Source: a bacterium
Lineage (GTDB): Bacteria; Actinomycetota; Acidimicrobiia; Spongiisociales; JAHEDJ01
Assembly: GCA_024641325.1 (NCBI GenBank)
Contig: JAHEDJ010000015.1
Location: 1-53,794, forward strand
Reading direction: 5' to 3'
DNA: 53,794 nucleotides
Shown here: in pieces, positions 8,428 through 19,971 of the stretch
Numbering within the stretch: the stretch's first letter is position 1
Layout of the letters: each line of letters opens with the position of its first letter
Made by a program: the position numbers and the translations under genes
Notes under the pieces: generated by a model
Seen by the model: the letters and a program-made list of their open reading frames with translations, nothing else
Told to the model about the DNA's origin: nothing
Database searches by the model: none

Positions 8428-8976
8428 TCATTCGAGGTTGCTCCGCGCAAGTACGTCGTTCAACGCGAGCAAAGTCTTTGCGTCCGTAATCGATCCGGCG
8501 GAGATCGCCGTCCGTAGCTCTTCAAACGTCATATGGATGATCTCGGCGTGATGCTCCTCGGCTCCTTGCGGCCGGGCACCGACCTGAACCAGGTCGGTCG
8601 CGAGAAACAGTTCGATCCGCTCATCGGTGAAACCCGGGGTTGTGTGGATCGTCCGCAAGTATTCGATGTTGCCCGGCCGGTAGCCCGTCTCTTCTTCACA
8701 CTCACGAGCAGCTGCCTCGCGGGGCGATTCGCCCTCGATGTCGAGCTTGCCTGCTGGAACTTCTAGCACCATCGCGCGGAGCGGCGCTCGAAACTGTCGC
8801 ATGAGAACAACACCGTCATCAAGCACTGGAACCACCGCGACGGCACCCGGGTGGCGAATCACTATCCGCTCGAACTCGTCACCTTCGTCGAACCGGTAGG
8901 TCTCGACTTCAACCGACAAGAACCCGAACCGCGCAGCGTTTCGACTCCCGACAAGAGCCGCCGGGAGCGACTTCAC
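8428..8976 (-). CDS. Nudix hydrolase, ADP-ribose pyrophosphatase type
   Basis: Predicted to hydrolyse ADP-ribose or related nucleoside diphosphate sugars. A complete Nudix box is visible: GKLDIEGESPREAAARE followed by CEEETGY. The flanking HPGAVAVVPVLDDGVVLMRQ and FTDERIELFLA are typical of the ADPRase subfamily. 182 residues, normal length. The GTG start at 8976 lies one base after the pyrG stop, suggesting coupling. The pyrG-Nudix-xerD order matches M. tuberculosis Rv1699-Rv1701. Confidence 0.9.
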   Translation of the reverse strand: MKSLPAALVGSRNAARFGFLSVEVETYRFDEGDEFERIVIRHPGAVAVVPVLDDGVVLMRQFRAPLRAMVLEVPAGKLDIEGESPREAAARECEEETGYRPGNIEYLRTIHTTPGFTDERIELFLATDLVQVGARPQGAEEHHAEIIHMTFEELRTAISAGSITDAKTLLALNDVLARSNLE

Positions 8977-8977
8977 C

Positions 8978-12299
<3,322 letters not shown>

Positions 12300-12303
<4 letters not shown>

Positions 12304-13124
12304 TCGAGCTTCAGTTTCTCAGTGAGGAGCCGTGGATACGACCGGCGTGAGAAGTCGATGAATCGAACCTTCCTCTCTGCCCGACGAATGATGATTTGCT
12401 CGCCTTCGGCGGCGCTGCCCAACTCGTGTCCGTCAACGTTGACACCCACGGGCCACTCTCTAGCCACGGTGCACCGTAGCTCGACATCAGCAGGGAGCAC
12501 GATGGCACTCGAGAAGAGCGAATGGTTGGCAACCGGCGTAAGGATGATCGATTCGACATCAGGGTGAACGAGCGGGCCTCCGGCTGAAAGGTTGTAGGCA
12601 GTTGAGCCGAGCGGTGTCGAGAACACGAGGCCGTCGGCGTGGTAGGTGAGAAACGGATCTCCATCGATGGCAACGTCAATCGAGACGAGTCGCTGGTTCA
12701 GGACCTTCTCAACGACGACATCGTTCACTCCAACCAGTGATCCGACACCCGGGATAGACGCCTCGAGTGCCATCCGTTCAACTTCCGTCCAGGTCCCGGC
12801 GGCGAGCTGATCGACGACATGACCTACCTGATCCGGCTCTACGTCCGCCAGGAACCCTATGCGACCGAGATTGACCCCGAAGAGGGGAACGTCATTCGAC
12901 AGCGCATGCTGGACCGCCCGTAATACCGTTCCATCGCCACCGATGGCGGCCACCACATCGAAAGGCCAACTGCCGTCGAGATGCATGGCTTCAACTCCGA
13001 GAAAATCGGCAACCCCTTCATCGGCGACGACTTCGAGGCCGGCCGCGTGGGCGTGCTGGGTGAGCATTCGAGCCACTTCGTCGGCTCGTTCGAGCCTGTT
13101 ATGCACAACTAAGGCGATTCTCAC
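12300..13124 (-). CDS. nadK: NAD kinase
   Basis: ATP- or polyphosphate-dependent phosphorylation of NAD to NADP. Family motifs: GGDGT at 62-66, the NxD/E-type GVNDVVVEK, and the glycine-rich DGLVFSTPLGSTAYNLSAGG. 274 residues, normal. Overlaps recN by 4 bases downstream and tlyA by 4 bases upstream (ATGA or GTGA type), indicating translational coupling in a tlyA-nadK-recN operon. Confidence 0.96.
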
Positions 13125-13888
13125 GGTTTCGTCGTCTCCACGATTTCCTGTTCCTTCACGAGTACCGGCCCATGCCGGAGGTGAGCGAAAAACTCCCGGT
13201 TTCCCTTAGCGCCACGGATTGGTGATTGGATGACTCCACACGTCCCGAGTCCCTGGGTCTCGAGACACGTGACCACCTGCCGAATTGCCCGGCCGTGGTC
13301 CTCAGCCTCGCGCACGATACCGCCCTTGCCAACCTCTCCCTTTCCGAGTTCGAACTGCGGCTTGACGAGAAGCAATAAATCAGAGGTCGTGTCGGACAGA
13401 CTCGCCAGCACGTCACCCACCGCACACAACGAAATGAACGATAGATCTGCGACGATGAGATCGAACGGGCCTCCGAGGTCTGCCGGCGAGCTGTGCCGGA
13501 TATTGGTCCGATCCCGCACGTCGACACGCGGGTCCTGGCGGATCGACCAGTCCAGTTGGCCGTAACCAACATCGACTGCGCAAACGCTCGTTGCTCCACG
13601 TTGGAGGAGACAATCGGTGAATCCGCCGGTCGATGCTCCGGCGTCGAGACAGCGCTTTCCGGTCGGGTCCACCGCGAATGCGTCCAGCGCTGCCTCGAGC
13701 TTGAGTCCGCCCCGTGAGACAAACCGGCTCGAGCCTCCCAGATCCAGCTCGATAGGAACATCCGCCCCGACCAGCGAAGCCGCTTTCGGTATTGCCACAC
13801 CGCCGACCGAGACGCGACCCTCGTCGATCGCGTGTTGTGCTTCGGATCTGCTCGCGACGAGACCACGACGCAGCAACTCTTGATCCAA
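13121..13888 (-). CDS. tlyA: TlyA-family rRNA 2'-O-methyltransferase
   Basis: TlyA methylates ribose in 16S and 23S rRNA; loss gives capreomycin resistance in mycobacteria. An N-terminal S4 domain (LLRRGLVASRSEAQHAIDEG) precedes a Rossmann methyltransferase with a SAM motif in LDAGASTGGFTDCLLQRGA, then DLSFISL and LLLVKPQFE. The listed start is TTG at 13888. The preceding codons encode LTRRR, resembling the family N-terminus, so a CTG at 13903 overlapping the upstream small gene's stop is possible. About 255 residues. The small ORF - tlyA - nadK order matches M. tuberculosis Rv1693-Rv1695. Confidence 0.93.
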   Translation of the reverse strand: MDQELLRRGLVASRSEAQHAIDEGRVSVGGVAIPKAASLVGADVPIELDLGGSSRFVSRGGLKLEAALDAFAVDPTGKRCLDAGASTGGFTDCLLQRGATSVCAVDVGYGQLDWSIRQDPRVDVRDRTNIRHSSPADLGGPFDLIVADLSFISLCAVGDVLASLSDTTSDLLLLVKPQFELGKGEVGKGGIVREAEDHGRAIRQVVTCLETQGLGTCGVIQSPIRGAKGNREFFAHLRHGPVLVKEQEIVETTKP

Positions 13889-13899
13889 CCGGCGACGCG

Positions 13900-14034
13900 T
13901 CAGCCCGAGGCCTCCCGGTCGGGATCCAGAATCCGGGCAAGGGCCTCGGCGAGTTCATCGGCCACCTCAGCAGCCTCAGCAGGCTCCGAATTCTCCAGGT
14001 CCTCGATGCGTTTCGAAATCAACGTAAGATCCAT
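13900..14034 (-). CDS. Small conserved-position protein upstream of tlyA
   Basis: A 44-residue acidic, helix-prone protein: MDLTLISKRIEDLENSEP at the start and a C-terminus ending DPDREASG. From memory, M. tuberculosis has a similarly small unknown gene (Rv1693) between the HAD phosphatase and tlyA, and this gene sits in that place. No domain is recognised. The ATG at 14034 lies 6 bases after GATAAT and lacks a Shine-Dalgarno sequence, so this may be a leaderless first gene of the tlyA-nadK-recN run. Two bases separate its stop from the possible CTG start region of tlyA. Confidence 0.6.
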   Translation of the reverse strand: MDLTLISKRIEDLENSEPAEAAEVADELAEALARILDPDREASG

Positions 14035-14040
14035 GCATCC

Positions 14041-14046
14041 ATTATC
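14041..14046 (-). promoter_or_regulatory. Candidate -10 box of the tlyA operon
   Basis: GATAAT on the minus strand, 6 bases before the ATG of the 44-residue gene, places transcription start at the ATG. The spacer GGATGC is not a good ribosome-binding site. No strong -35 was found. Confidence 0.4.
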
Positions 14047-14083
14047 GCCGTCCAGACCACGGATCACACGCCTTTCGCCAACG

Positions 14084-14845
14084 ATGATTCCTCTACGCGA
14101 CACCAACCCAACGGTCATCAGACCCTTCGTCAACTGGATGATCATCGCGGCCGGAATCGCCGTGTTCTTCCTGCTCCAGCCACAGACGAACCCCGAGAGC
14201 ACCGTCTTCGTTTATGAGTGGGCTGCTATCCCATGCGAGTTGACGACGTTCGACGCTCTAGACGTTCAAGAACTCGAGACCGGGTCATGCATCCGATCGG
14301 ACGCAGCCGATTCCGACTTGTTCCCCGACAAGTCCGTCTGGCTGAGCGTGGTTGTCTCGATGTTCCTGCACGGCGGTTTGGGCCATCTCCTCGGCAACAT
14401 GTGGATTCTGTGGATCTTCGGGAACAACGCTGAGGAAGCATTCGGGTCGGGCGGCTTCTTGCTCTTCTACTTCGCGTCCGGAGTCCTGGCGACCGCCGGA
14501 TACGTTTTCCTCAATCCCGACAGCACGGTGCCGCTCGTCGGTGCGTCGGGAGCCATAGCCGGCGTCATGGGCTCCTACCTGGTGCTCTTTCCGAGGGCAC
14601 GCGTAACCTCGATCGTTCCGTTTCTATTCTTCATGCCGTTCGACGTGCCCGCCTGGATCTATTTGATCTTGTGGTTCTGGGGCCAGTTTGCTCTCGTCGG
14701 TCAAGCCGGCCAGATCGCCTGGGAGGCGCACGTCGCCGGATTCGTGTTCGGATTGGTAGTCGCTTTGGCTCTGCGCAAGCGGCTACTCCGGCGTGTTGCG
14801 ACGCTACACGGTCGCGCCGTGCCCCGCCGGATTAGAAGGCGCTGA
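14084..14845 (+). CDS. Rhomboid-family intramembrane serine protease
   Basis: A 253-residue membrane protease predicted to cleave substrates within or near the bilayer. The catalytic dyad is visible: Ser155 in LVGASGAIAG and His216 in WEAHVAGFVFG. The upstream HGGLGHLLGNMW (H96, H101, N105) is the family oxyanion/His-Asn motif. About six membrane segments are predicted, with an extracytoplasmic loop at 35-85 holding two cysteines (C51, C69), and a basic cytoplasmic C-terminus. It lies on the plus strand inside a block that is otherwise minus-strand, and its last 14 bases overlap the converging HAD gene. No clear ribosome-binding site. Confidence 0.92.
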   Translation: MIPLRDTNPTVIRPFVNWMIIAAGIAVFFLLQPQTNPESTVFVYEWAAIPCELTTFDALDVQELETGSCIRSDAADSDLFPDKSVWLSVVVSMFLHGGLGHLLGNMWILWIFGNNAEEAFGSGGFLLFYFASGVLATAGYVFLNPDSTVPLVGASGAIAGVMGSYLVLFPRARVTSIVPFLFFMPFDVPAWIYLILWFWGQFALVGQAGQIAWEAHVAGFVFGLVVALALRKRLLRRVATLHGRAVPRRIRRR

Positions 14846-15599
14846 GTGCGTCCGGAAGGTCGGCCAGCGAGTTCACCACGAGATCGGCTTCGTATCTTTC
14901 TGCGGCCCCGGGAGAGGTGATCCCGGACAGGATCAGCACCGTGGACCATCCTGCTGAACGGCCGAGTTCGAGATCGGTCTCCGGCCTATCCCCTACCACC
15001 CACACAGAACCGGGCTGCAGGCGTGTCGCGATGAGTTTCTGCATTGGACCGAAAGGTTTTCCGGCCGGCTCTGCCTTTCTGCCGGAAGCTGCTTCGAGGG
15101 CGGCAACCATCGATCCGGCACCGGGCCAGATATCGTTCCCTGCCGCAGGGAACGTCGTGTCGAGATTGCTGGCGATGAATCGTGCCCCGGCTCGCAACGC
15201 GCTGGTGGCTTCTCTCAGCCTGTCGTAGCTGAGATCCAGGTCGAATCCAACTGCCACGGCGGTGGCATCCCGACCCGTAGCGACCAGATCGTGACCGGCG
15301 TCGGTCATAGCAACTCGCAGCCCCTCTCCCCCAACCACGTATACGCGTTCGCCCTCTCCGCCGAGCAGCACGGCGGCCGCCCTGGCCGATGTGACGATCT
15401 GGTCGATGCTCGCTGCATATCCAGACAGACGGGTGATCTTTCCCGCGACCTGCTCGTCGGTCTTCGATGAGTTGTTGGTCGCGAAGATGATTCGGTATCC
15501 CCGAGCATCGAGGGCGGCAAGCGCCTCTCCGCCTCCAGGAATCTCCTTTTCGCCCCGGTAGACCACGCCGTCGAGGTCGCATACGACGTTCCCCGGCAT
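14832..15599 (-). CDS. HAD-IIA family phosphatase
   Basis: HAD-superfamily hydrolase with nucleophile D8 and acid D10 in CDLDGVVYRG, motif II FATNNSSKT and motif IV VGDRPETD; the large C2 cap makes it HAD-IIA (NagD/AraL-like). In M. tuberculosis the syntenic Rv1692 is a glycerol-3-phosphate phosphatase, so a phosphoglycerol or sugar-phosphate substrate is plausible but inferred. 255 residues. ATG is 2 bases after the M20 peptidase stop. Converges with the rhomboid gene with a 14-base overlap. Confidence 0.88.
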   Translation of the reverse strand: MPGNVVCDLDGVVYRGEKEIPGGGEALAALDARGYRIIFATNNSSKTDEQVAGKITRLSGYAASIDQIVTSARAAAVLLGGEGERVYVVGGEGLRVAMTDAGHDLVATGRDATAVAVGFDLDLSYDRLREATSALRAGARFIASNLDTTFPAAGNDIWPGAGSMVAALEAASGRKAEPAGKPFGPMQKLIATRLQPGSVWVVGDRPETDLELGRSAGWSTVLILSGITSPGAAERYEADLVVNSLADLPDALSAF

Positions 15600-15601
15600 C
15601 T

Positions 15602-16939
15602 CTAGCTAATCCTCTTGAAGAAACTCTCAACAGTCCGGTCGAGCAGCTCATATGTGCGGTGTAGAGACTCGACGCTCACCCTCTCGTTCCGTCCGTGGAA
15701 CATGGCGAGGAACTCGGGGAACTCGATACGATCGTCGTACCAGCCAACCCCGTAACCAACCACCCCCCTGTCGCGGAAGAATCGGAGGTCGGTGGTAACG
15801 GGGGTCAGAGTTGGCACCACACGGCGGGAACCGGCCAGCGACTCGAAGGAGTCGACGATCGCATCCCAGAGCGGCCCCTTCGCCGGACTCGATGATGCCT
15901 CGTGATCCATGATGGGGTCTATCCGGATTCTGTCGCGATCTGCTCCGAGCACCTTGGCAAGATGGCCGTCGACCGTGGAGCCATCCTGTCCGGGCAGAGC
16001 GCGAAAATCAACCTCTGCTCTTCCCGTCTCCGGAACGACATTTGCCTTGATCCCGGCCTCCATGAGGTTGGGGCTGACGGTCAGGTGAGTGCAGGCATGA
16101 ACGTAGCGAGCGAGGCCCATGGACTCGGCAGCGAGATCCTCGATCACCTGATCGATTTGTTCCGGGTCCAACCAGGCGGCGGCCGTGGCGTCCGGCAGGC
16201 CGAGACCATCCACGAAGGTTCGCCATTCGTCCGAGATGACCACCGGCGAAGGAGCCTCCGCCAGGCCCGCCATGGCTCTGGCCAGCGGGACGAGGGCGTT
16301 GTCCGCGCCGTACGGCTGACTTCCGTGACCCGGTGTGCCCGACGACGCGAGCGTCCGCCAAAACGGGCCCTTCTCCCCAACGTTCACCGGATATGCCGTT
16401 ATCTCGGACACCGAAAGCGCCGGATATGCGACCTCATTCAGGACGTACTCGCAGGCGAGTTCGTCCCAGTGGTGTTCGGTCAGGTAGTGCGCGCCCAGTT
16501 TCGCACCTGCCTCTTCATCGGCCACGGCGAGGAAGAGCAGATCTCCAGGCGGCTGCGGGACCTCTTGAGTCAGGTAGCGCTTGAAGACGGCTGCCATCGT
16601 GGTTGTGATGTTGAGCATGTCCACGGCGCCGCGCCCCCACACGAAACCGTCATGAATCTCGCCAGAAAAGGGATCGTAAGCCCACCCCGTCGCGTCCGCC
16701 GGAACCACATCGAGGTGTCCCATCAGCATCAACCTCGGTGCGGACCGATCCCGGCCCGCTACCCGGTAGAGAACGCTCTGGCGGCCGGGGTGCGGTTCGA
16801 AGATCCTCCCCGGCCCCCCAAGAAATCCGGCGAGAGCATCGACGGATCGGTGTTCATGGCCGCTGTCGGGTGTTCCGTCGTTGACGCACTCATTGCGGAT
16901 CAGGGTGCCGAGTAGGTCGGCGAGAGTGTCAGCTTGCAT
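15602..16939 (-). CDS. M20-family metallopeptidase
   Basis: A dizinc peptidase/deacylase of the ArgE/DapE/carboxypeptidase group. Metal and catalytic motifs are present: MGHLDVVPAD, WGRGAVDML, and catalytic Glu in AVADEEAGAK; GTPGHGSQPY lies in the dimerisation domain, and AMFHGRNERVSVE supplies the last metal histidine. 445 residues, typical. The substrate cannot be assigned; an aminoacyl or dipeptide substrate is likely. The start overlaps the end of the Nudix gene by 11 bases, and it probably shares a transcript with HAD downstream. Confidence 0.87.
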   Translation of the reverse strand: MQADTLADLLGTLIRNECVNDGTPDSGHEHRSVDALAGFLGGPGRIFEPHPGRQSVLYRVAGRDRSAPRLMLMGHLDVVPADATGWAYDPFSGEIHDGFVWGRGAVDMLNITTTMAAVFKRYLTQEVPQPPGDLLFLAVADEEAGAKLGAHYLTEHHWDELACEYVLNEVAYPALSVSEITAYPVNVGEKGPFWRTLASSGTPGHGSQPYGADNALVPLARAMAGLAEAPSPVVISDEWRTFVDGLGLPDATAAAWLDPEQIDQVIEDLAAESMGLARYVHACTHLTVSPNLMEAGIKANVVPETGRAEVDFRALPGQDGSTVDGHLAKVLGADRDRIRIDPIMDHEASSSPAKGPLWDAIVDSFESLAGSRRVVPTLTPVTTDLRFFRDRGVVGYGVGWYDDRIEFPEFLAMFHGRNERVSVESLHRTYELLDRTVESFFKRIS

Positions 16940-17348
16940 CGGATCGGCTCCGTAGGACGGCGATCAACTCGAACATGGACGACGTGACGGGCCACTCCTC
17001 GATTCGTTTCAACGGAACCCAAGCCACGGCGGCAGCGTCGTCGCCGGCCGAGAGTTCCCCACCTACGACGCTCGCTTCGAAATCGAGCAGCACGAAATGC
17101 CAGTCGGGCCCGACGGTCTGACCGCTCCACAGCAGGTCGCCCACTTCAACGATCAGACCCGTCTCTTCGAGGACTTCCCTGGCAACGGCATCTTCGAGTT
17201 GCTCACCCCAGCGCACCTTGCCTCCGGGAATCGCCCACTCACCGGCCCTCGGTGGACGTCCTCGCTCAACCATGAGCAATGCTCCCTCCCGCACGATGAC
17301 CGCACCGACACCCACCCGGGGAACCCGGTCCGCCTCTTCGTCGGTCAC
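16929..17348 (-). CDS. MutT-like Nudix hydrolase
   Basis: A 139-residue Nudix protein with the box GGKVRWGEQLEDAVAREVLE followed by ETGL. It resembles MutT-like enzymes that hydrolyse nucleoside triphosphates or polyphosphates; substrate unknown. GTG at 17348 shares GTGA with the stop of the upstream GNAT gene; the longer open frame upstream is GNAT and glycosyltransferase coding sequence. Overlaps the M20 gene by 11 bases. Confidence 0.83.
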   Translation of the reverse strand: MTDEEADRVPRVGVGAVIVREGALLMVERGRPPRAGEWAIPGGKVRWGEQLEDAVAREVLEETGLIVEVGDLLWSGQTVGPDWHFVLLDFEASVVGGELSAGDDAAAVAWVPLKRIEEWPVTSSMFELIAVLRSRSDAS

Positions 17349-17815
17349 CGCTTTCTCCGGTGCATGGTTATTGAACGAGCTGAGAAACCGGCGCGCTCGA
17401 AGAAGTTCTTCGCAAGGCGATGGCCCGGCAGTACCGGCGCGTCGAAGCGCTCTGCGCCCGCCATCGAGAGGTCTGCCAGAGCAACGTCGAGCAGTGCTTC
17501 TGCGATCCCGACCTCTCTTGCTTCGGGTTCGGTGAACACGAGGTCGATCACTCCGACTCGCTCTCCATGTGCCTGCTCGAGAAGGGAGCGGAGGTGAGCG
17601 AACAGGAACCCTAGGGGCGCCGAGTCGATTGAGGCGATATAGACGTACCATTCGCCTGATTCGATCCTGGCGCCAACAGAAAGATCGATCGGCTCGTCGA
17701 ATCCGTCTGCCAATGGCCACATCTCGTGGAGGTCGACCATTTCTTGCTCGAGGCGACGATACATGCGGAGAATTTCAGGGAGATCCGCCAACCCGGCTCG
17801 TCGTACGTCTATCAC
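17345..17815 (-). CDS. GNAT-family N-acetyltransferase
   Basis: A 156-residue GNAT protein beginning VIDVRRAGLADLPEILRMYR, with conserved motifs DLVFTEPEAREVGIAEALL (acetyl-CoA binding) and LAKNFFERAGF near the C-terminus. Acceptor unknown. GTG at 17815 shares GTGA with the stop of the upstream glycosyltransferase, and its own stop shares GTGA with the downstream Nudix start, so three genes are chained by 4-base overlaps. Confidence 0.82.
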   Translation of the reverse strand: MIDVRRAGLADLPEILRMYRRLEQEMVDLHEMWPLADGFDEPIDLSVGARIESGEWYVYIASIDSAPLGFLFAHLRSLLEQAHGERVGVIDLVFTEPEAREVGIAEALLDVALADLSMAGAERFDAPVLPGHRLAKNFFERAGFSARSITMHRRKR

Positions 17816-18543
17816 CTGGGCGAGCGTAGTCGACCGACGCGGCGTTGCAGGCCCCAACGCGTTACCAGCCACATAGCCTCGAGAACGATGGCGCCGCTCA
17901 TTTTCGACGTGCCCAGCCTACGGTCCTGAAAGCTGATTGGCACCTCGGCGACCGTGCACCCGGCGTCGACGGCTCGCAGCGCCATTTCCACCTGGAATCC
18001 ATATCCCGATGCACCACAAGTATCGGCGTCGAGCTGCCTCAGACAGTTCGCACGGTAGGCGCGGAAACCGCCTGTGGCGTCGTGAATCGAGATTCCCAGT
18101 GCAATCCGGGCGTAGAGGTTGCCTCCTCTCGAGAGGAGGCGCCGATGGCACGGCCAGTCCGGCGTGGAGCCACCCGGAACGTATCTGCTTCCAAGTGCAA
18201 GGTCCGCTCCCCGATCGAGCGCTTCGATTAATCTGGGCAAGTCGGTCGGATCATGGGAGAAGTCGGCATCCATCTCACATACGACCTCGGCTCCCGATGC
18301 GAGCGCGACCCGGAAACCGTGCGCGTATGCGGGTCCGAGGCCCTGTTTCTCCGCTCGATGGACGACTTCCAGACGCGGCTCGGATGCTGCAAGACGATCT
18401 GCAAGGGCACCCGTACCGTCGGGGGAGGAATCGTCAACGATGAGAAGCCGGTAGCCGTGATCGAGCACCGCAGGAACGAGGTTGGGAAGGTTCTCGATCT
18501 CGTTGAAAGTTGGAACTACGACGGTGACGGTGTCAGAACGCAC
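17812..18543 (-). CDS. Polyprenol-phosphate mannosyltransferase-like GT2 (Dpm1/Ppm1)
   Basis: GT2-family glycosyltransferase of 243 residues: VVVPTFNEIENLPNLV, LIVDDSSPDGTG, the metal-binding CEMDADFSHDP, and ATGGFRAYRANCL. This is the soluble dolichol-/polyprenol-phosphate mannose synthase type, which transfers mannose from GDP-mannose to a polyprenyl phosphate at the inner membrane face for lipoglycan or O-mannosylation pathways. No membrane segments, unlike Ppm1 fusions. GTG start overlaps the DUF4193 stop by 11 bases. Confidence 0.88.
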   Translation of the reverse strand: MRSDTVTVVVPTFNEIENLPNLVPAVLDHGYRLLIVDDSSPDGTGALADRLAASEPRLEVVHRAEKQGLGPAYAHGFRVALASGAEVVCEMDADFSHDPTDLPRLIEALDRGADLALGSRYVPGGSTPDWPCHRRLLSRGGNLYARIALGISIHDATGGFRAYRANCLRQLDADTCGASGYGFQVEMALRAVDAGCTVAEVPISFQDRRLGTSKMSGAIVLEAMWLVTRWGLQRRVGRLRSPR

Positions 18544-18979
18544 AATCCGCGCAGATCATCTTGCGCCGGTTGGCCAACTGGCTCGTCCGCTTCACTAAGA
18601 AACAGGAAGAGCACACGAACTCATCCGTTTGCGCCTGCTGGGCGTCGAGGTTCATCGTCAACTCTTCGCGCTGGATAGCCCGCAATTCAGCGGCCTCGTC
18701 CACGAGTAAGGCCTCGGCGGCTTCCTCGTCCAGAAGCTCGAGTTCCTCTGCTTCTAGTTCCTCGAGGGCTTCCGTCTCGGTCTCGGCCTCGATCTCGTCG
18801 TCATCTTCTTCATCGTCATCGGACACGTCGTCGACGTCGTCGATCTCCGCTACGAGGGCATCGTCGATGTCATCATCGAGAATGTCATCGTCGTCGAGTT
18901 CCGCCTCGAGGTCTTCGTCATCGAGGTCTTCGTCATCGAGGACGTCATCCGGGTCTGTCAGAACGTCATCTTTAGGCAT
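18533..18979 (-). CDS. DUF4193-family protein with long acidic N-terminus
   Basis: The C-terminal region (DEFVCSSCFLVKRTSQLA then MICADCAF) matches the actinobacterial DUF4193 family, with a CxxC-CxxC zinc-ribbon pair. Function unknown. At 148 residues it is longer than usual (about 100); the extra is an N-terminal half made almost only of Asp and Glu, partly encoded by a perfect 15-base tandem duplication. ATG at 18979 has GGAG six bases upstream. It may head the DUF4193-glycosyltransferase-GNAT-Nudix-M20-HAD transcript. Confidence 0.85.
   Translation of the reverse strand: MPKDDVLTDPDDVLDDEDLDDEDLEAELDDDDILDDDIDDALVAEIDDVDDVSDDDEEDDDEIEAETETEALEELEAEELELLDEEAAEALLVDEAAELRAIQREELTMNLDAQQAQTDEFVCSSCFLVKRTSQLANRRKMICADCAF
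18908..18937. repeat. Perfect 15-base tandem duplication in the DUF4193 gene
   Basis: GAGGTCTTCGTCATC occurs twice head to tail (18908-18922 and 18923-18937), followed by a decayed third unit. On the coding strand each unit gives five acidic/leucine residues (DDEDL-type), so the acidic tail can grow or shrink in frame. Confidence 0.8.
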
Positions 18980-19003
18980 GTTCTTCTCCGTCGAGCGGCA
19001 GGA

Positions 19004-19009
19004 GTATAG
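19004..19009 (-). promoter_or_regulatory. Candidate -10 box for the DUF4193 gene
   Basis: TATACT on the minus strand, 24 bases before the ATG and upstream of a good GGAG ribosome-binding site. It lies in the 107-base gap after the lipid kinase stop. No strong -35. Confidence 0.33.
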
Positions 19010-19086
19010 GGCTCCGACTCGGTTGTCCGGTTTCTATAGCGAAAACCTTTCCTCGGCCTGGCGAGGACTTCATCGGCGCTTGCATA

Positions 19087-19971
19087 CTAGATCTTGAATT
19101 CGATGCCGTTTGGGATCACGCGCGCCCTCAAAGGGGTCACTCCGAGAGGCTCCCCGTCGGCCTCGACAGGCCAGGGAACCTCGGACTCAATTGACACTTC
19201 TTCGGCAGCCATGCGGTGTACGCCCGGATGGCTGCCGTGCATTCCAACTTTGATTCTCTGAAAGACGGGGACGGCGTTTCTCCTGCGGATGTTGAAGGCC
19301 TGCACGTCGAGCTTTCCGTCCCGCAAAGATGCTCTCGGGGCAATGTTGAGACCGCCACCAAAGAACTGACCGTTGGCGGCAACCACCGCGAGGGCGGAGC
19401 CTTCATAGGAGCGCCGCCCCGCCTGGACCTTCACCTGCGTGGCGGCGAACCTGGGCAGTGTGGCCCAGAAGGCAATCTGGTATTTGGCGGCGCCGATGCG
19501 GCGCGGCAACCGTTCGGAGATCCCGGCAGTCGCAGCGCCGAGGCCGGCCTGTACCTCGTTCACGAAGGCTCGCGTTCCCCAGGATCCTTCCGCGATACCC
19601 ACGTCGACCGGATATGTACGCTCACCGACGAGGTGGGCGGATGCCTCCTCGAGCCGTTGCGGCAAGGCGAACGTTCTAGCGAAATCGGAACCGGTGCCCG
19701 ATGGCAATAAGGCGACGACCGGCGGCCGACTCCATTCCCTTTTCATGAGTGCGTCGACCACGATGTTGAGGGTCCCGTCCCCGCCGACTACCGCGAAGTG
19801 AGTCCATCCGGCCATGGCTGCCGCCAGCGTACGCTCTTGCATTGCTCCTGCGCCGTCCGGCGACTCGACATCGCATTCGAGCCCGAACGCCGTCAAGGCG
19901 TCCCGGGCCCGGTCTTCGAGTCGGTGACGGTCACCGGCTCGAGGGTTGACCAACACCTTCCAGGCCGTCAT
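19087..19971 (-). CDS. Diacylglycerol/lipid kinase (DagK/YegS family)
   Basis: 294-residue lipid kinase with the catalytic-domain signature VVGGDGTLN and LLPSGTGSDFART, and a C-terminal β-sandwich ending in a WPVEADGEPLG motif typical of the YegS/DgkB group. Likely phosphorylates diacylglycerol or a related lipid at the membrane. Its ATG shares ATGA with the helY stop (19968-19971), so it is probably the last gene of a tat-helY run. Confidence 0.9.
   Translation of the reverse strand: MTAWKVLVNPRAGDRHRLEDRARDALTAFGLECDVESPDGAGAMQERTLAAAMAGWTHFAVVGGDGTLNIVVDALMKREWSRPPVVALLPSGTGSDFARTFALPQRLEEASAHLVGERTYPVDVGIAEGSWGTRAFVNEVQAGLGAATAGISERLPRRIGAAKYQIAFWATLPRFAATQVKVQAGRRSYEGSALAVVAANGQFFGGGLNIAPRASLRDGKLDVQAFNIRRRNAVPVFQRIKVGMHGSHPGVHRMAAEEVSIESEVPWPVEADGEPLGVTPLRARVIPNGIEFKI

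Noticed and set aside
13832-14083. Long N-terminal extension in frame with the rhomboid gene
   Set aside because: It runs antisense through tlyA and the small ORF and lacks family features; the rhomboid start at 14084 gives a normal protein.
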